Assembly: GCA_947650285.1 (NCBI GenBank) | Contig: CANTFL010000143.1 | Location: 180,315 to 244,314, forward strand | Source of the DNA: Hyaloperonospora brassicae | Taxonomy: Eukaryota; Oomycota; Peronosporomycetes; Peronosporales; Peronosporaceae | Reading direction: 5' to 3' | Length of the DNA: 64,000 nt | Part shown: in pieces, positions 61,070 to 64,000 of the stretch | Layout of the letters: each line of letters opens with the position of its first letter | Numbering within the stretch: the first letter of the stretch is position 1 | Made by a program: the position numbers and the translations under genes | The notes under the pieces: model-generated | Databases searched by the model: none | What the model was told of the DNA's origin: nothing | What the model saw: the letters and a program-made list of their open reading frames with translations, nothing else

Positions 61070-61076
61070 GGAATGA
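61070..61076 (-). promoter_or_regulatory. Possible initiator of M96-like gene 2
   Basis: The minus strand reads TCATTCC, a match to the core of the oomycete initiator (TCATTYY), about 116 bp upstream of the ATG. The flanking FPR-type motif is only partial. Confidence 0.35.
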
Positions 61077-61479
61077 TGATGTTCTGTCCAATTGTGCGGG
61101 AACGTTCTCTCTGCTGAGTGAGGTCCTGAGGCGGAATCTGCGAGCAGTGGCACGGTCAGTCATTTTGATTAGGTCGGGTGGATTGACGGGTACGTTTGAA
61201 TTCGACCGATAGGCACTTGCTGCAAGGTGGGAAGGCTCGGGTGGTGGGGCAGTTTGGACTGGACACTGCCCACTGGGCACGCACTGCGTGTCCGTCGTTT
61301 CGATGGGCCGGACAAGGGACAGAACTTCAGTTTTTCGACAATTTTGGCCACGCCGTGTCCGATCGAGTAGACGAAGGACAGATCATCACGCAAAAGAGGG
61401 ATTATATGATCCTTTTTGCTACCTTTGGCTATTTCGACATTGTATACACGCGAAATAAAATCAGCATAACAAGCCCAAT

Positions 61480-64000
61480 GTAGTGATATGCGATGGCGTT
61501 TGTTTATCTTCTGCTATTGTTTACCTGCGACATTTGAGGTACACAACGGCGTTGTCTGGCTTTTCTACCCACGTTTCTAGAGCACGTCAAAAGAGCCAAC
61601 TTCTTCCTATTTCGTAGCAAAAAAACTCCCTTATCCTCCTCTTAGGTCCTCTTTTCGGATGCTTTTATCTGTCGAACAATACGGGGTATGATTCTGCCTT
61701 TTCCGACAACAGTAGGATCCGATTGCATCAGGTAAGCGGTCGTCTCGTACTCTGCCTCATCTGGAACAAATATGTACGCCATACCCTTTTTCTGCGCTGC
61801 ACAAAATGCAGAGGATTGGTGATTCCTTTTACATTTCTACGCTTGCTCATTTCTAATCACGCAGTTTGTGAAATGGTATAAAAGTTTGCTAATTTGGCTG
61901 ATACTGAAGAGGCAAAGTTTATGCAGAAGATAAAACCTGACGTCATACTCACTTTCAATTTCTTCCAAAGGCGATGGGCATGAATTGGGTCACATGAACG
62001 TCACAGCCGATTTGCCTTATTCAGTACTTCCCAAAGCAAAAGGCAGTTCGAAGTAGCATCAGTTTTTGTAGGTCAATGTAGCTGATGATCGAGTGCAAGA
62101 GGTATTCTATTTGTCGCATTGGTTTTCTGTGGAGCTTCGCGGTACTGACAGAGATTATGCAATTACAGCGCACTATCGAAGTCGTCATTTCATCGGCTTA
62201 TGGTCTTTACGACAGCTAGGAAGCTCCAGTGGTCAGTCGAAGTGAAACATACAAGAGCTTACGTAAATCGAAAACTATCGTTCGTGCAGATGGGGGAGAG
62301 TGTAAGATCATTTAGACACTTATCCGAGGTTCCCAGTGGCGAAGTGAGCGTACTAGTTCTGTCGGTATCTCCAGCAAATAGACGGGAGTTAAGTTTTGAT
62401 ACAGTGTTTAAGAGATCAATCAATTGTAAGTACTTGACGCTAAAATCCGAGTACGCGCGAGTGCTACATGTCGTAAAAAGAACGCAAAGTGAGACATCCT
62501 TGGTATGAAGATTCAGCATTGCTGTGGCATTGACGCTCACATCAATATCACTAGCCTGTTAAGGAGTGTAGTAGAGGTACAATGAGATATCTCCAAATAT
62601 GCAACACCATCAAGTTGACGCATCTTTGATGCGTGGAAAGTGGAGCTTCATGGACGGACTTCCATGATGTTCTCATAACCCCGCAAGCGCGTTCCTGCTT
62701 CCATTCCATCCCACAAACCTTTGAATAGATGGTGTTATATACGTCCAATAGCACGCATGTGCTGTAAGCTTCTTTTTGTAAGCCGAGACGATGGCACGGA
62801 TTGCGATTCTTTTCACCCGTCATCTAAGTACCTTTTCGAGGGTAAGGCCAATAGTTGCTTGATGTGCGCTTTTAGCTGTGGTGGAAGCGGACGCGAATCA
62901 GCACCACTCAGTTCACAGCCGTGCTGCGTTAAATCGGACTTTCTCGCACATCATATTGCTCCGCTTCCATCTTGATGTACAGCTTACTGTCATTTTACCG
63001 CGTGAAAAGCCTACACGTGTATGATGCCCTTCGATTAGCATTTCCATCGAAACTGCTTTGAGGTCCACTCGCTCCGAAGCGTTCTTTATGGTGAGAGGGA
63101 TAAGTAGCACCAAATGCTTTGTCCGAAATTTCATGCATCGCTCGTGAATACTAATTAGTAGTGCTCAGTATCGTCAGTCTTGTTGGTTCAGCTTGCAACT
63201 CGAAAAATGTAAGCGTCGTGACGAAGCAGCGCTACAAACCAAAGCGTTGCGTATGTGCTTGCAATTCTTATCGCATTGCACCGTTATATTTTGTCCTGCT
63301 TTGCGAAAATGTGTTGCGGTGTCCGACGTAATGAGTGTAAATGCCATAGTGGCTGTCTGGTCTTGATACTAAGGGGGACCGCACATCAGAATGCAGAACA
63401 GGAACTATGCAAGGAATCGATCGTAAAATGCCAAGAGTACATCACGATCGTGATACAGCGTAGCCATCAGATAGATCCGTCAGTCTGTTTCTTCGATTGA
63501 TCAATGTCGATGCCGTACTGCCTACGCCGAAATATTTGTTACGCTATCATCATATTCTACAACAGCTCTTGCAAAAATCATACAAGCGACGATTCTACGA
63601 TTTGCACGCTTTATCTGATATAGCGCTTCAAGCGTTCTTTTATAATCGTGATATGCGCTCGTGTTCAAATGAATATAAAGAAACGACAACACGCTTTGTA
63701 AGCGAGCGCAGCACAAACACTAGCCCAATAGTAAACAAATAAATATTTACCTCGATTGCAACAGATTTCGTATTGTAATGCACGGTGGCCTGCGGCGTGC
63801 AGCCATCCGATCCGCACAAGGTCCATAGTTGAATAAACAAGGCGAAGTTGCTGATAGATTGGATGATACGTGTCTTCAGGCACCACACCGAATGAAATCG
63901 ACTACGATGTCGAAGAACTTTGGAGGGATGATACACATGTTGCTACCGCTGCCGAAATGCTAACATTGCTCTCAGTGATGGCATATTGTAGCGCAAAATC
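61480..64000. other. Right end: fragments only
   Basis: At 61665-61835 the minus strand reads as protein for about 55 codons (KKGMAYIFVPDEAEYETTA, then IIPRIVRQIKASEKRT and a stop), but no start or upstream exon was found. Other frames (62200-62508 plus, 62551-62823 minus, 62913-63134 minus, 63497-63742 plus) are short and unrecognised. This looks like host or transposon remnants. Confidence 0.4.

Noticed and set aside
1..64000. RXLR or Crinkler effector genes, tRNA and rRNA genes
   Set aside because: I found no signal peptide followed by RXLR-EER or LFLAK motifs, and no convincing tRNA A/B boxes or rRNA segments. A proper tRNAscan or HMM search would be needed to exclude them fully.

Overview
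The window looks like nuclear DNA of an oomycete, most likely a Peronosporales species (Phytophthora or a downy mildew). Two things point there. The right end carries two paralogous genes of the M96 mating-specific protein family, which is typical of oomycetes, with short GT-AG introns. Everything else is layered, decayed retrotransposon DNA of oomycete type (Ty3/Gypsy with chromodomains, Ty1/Copia) plus a pogo-like DNA transposon. Assignments were made by eye from translated motifs; no database search was possible.

Left part (1-15.4 kb): a badly mutated Gypsy element (Gypsy-1) lies on the minus strand. Gag is near 10.8-8.9 kb, reverse transcriptase near 7.0-6.0 kb with a YIDD box, then RNase H, integrase and a chromodomain-like end near 3.3 kb. 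On the plus strand beyond the pol end (0.95-3.28 kb) is a chain of open frames: a decayed antisense coding region. The element is surrounded by interlocking inverted repeats. One family ('family A', about 0.5-0.6 kb, TG...CA-like ends) occurs again and again over the next 27 kb and behaves like its LTR.

Middle part (15.4-43.8 kb): AT-rich, nearly gene-free DNA with solo family-A LTRs, GATC-rich internal fragments, Copia relics (minus strand near 23.6-24.2 and 28.1-29.0 kb; plus strand at 42.1-43.3 kb), and a 2-kb palindrome at 39.99-42.01 kb in which two LTR ends lie head to head.

43.9-51.6 kb: a structurally complete Gypsy element (Gypsy-2, minus strand, 7.74 kb). It has two LTRs of about 445 bp, a 5-bp target-site duplication, a tRNA-Met-type primer binding site, a polypurine tract, gag with a CCHC knuckle, protease, RT, RNase H, integrase and a canonical chromodomain. 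It is inactivated by stops, frameshifts and two apparent active-site changes. It carries an antisense frame of about 286 codons between pol and the 3' LTR. Its whole sequence, coding parts included, is unusually dense in short perfect hairpins.

52.4-54.3 kb: an orphan fragment with the same hairpin habit, then a dead pogo-like transposase.

55-61.5 kb: the GC-richer host gene part. M96-like gene 1 has three exons (455 aa). M96-like gene 2 is intronless (441 aa, poly-Gln tail). Both are on the minus strand, with an unresolved minus-strand coding signal between them. The last 2.5 kb holds only fragments.

The strongest unexplained observations are (1) antisense coding frames at the same place in two unrelated Gypsy elements and (2) element-wide hairpin density in Gypsy-2.
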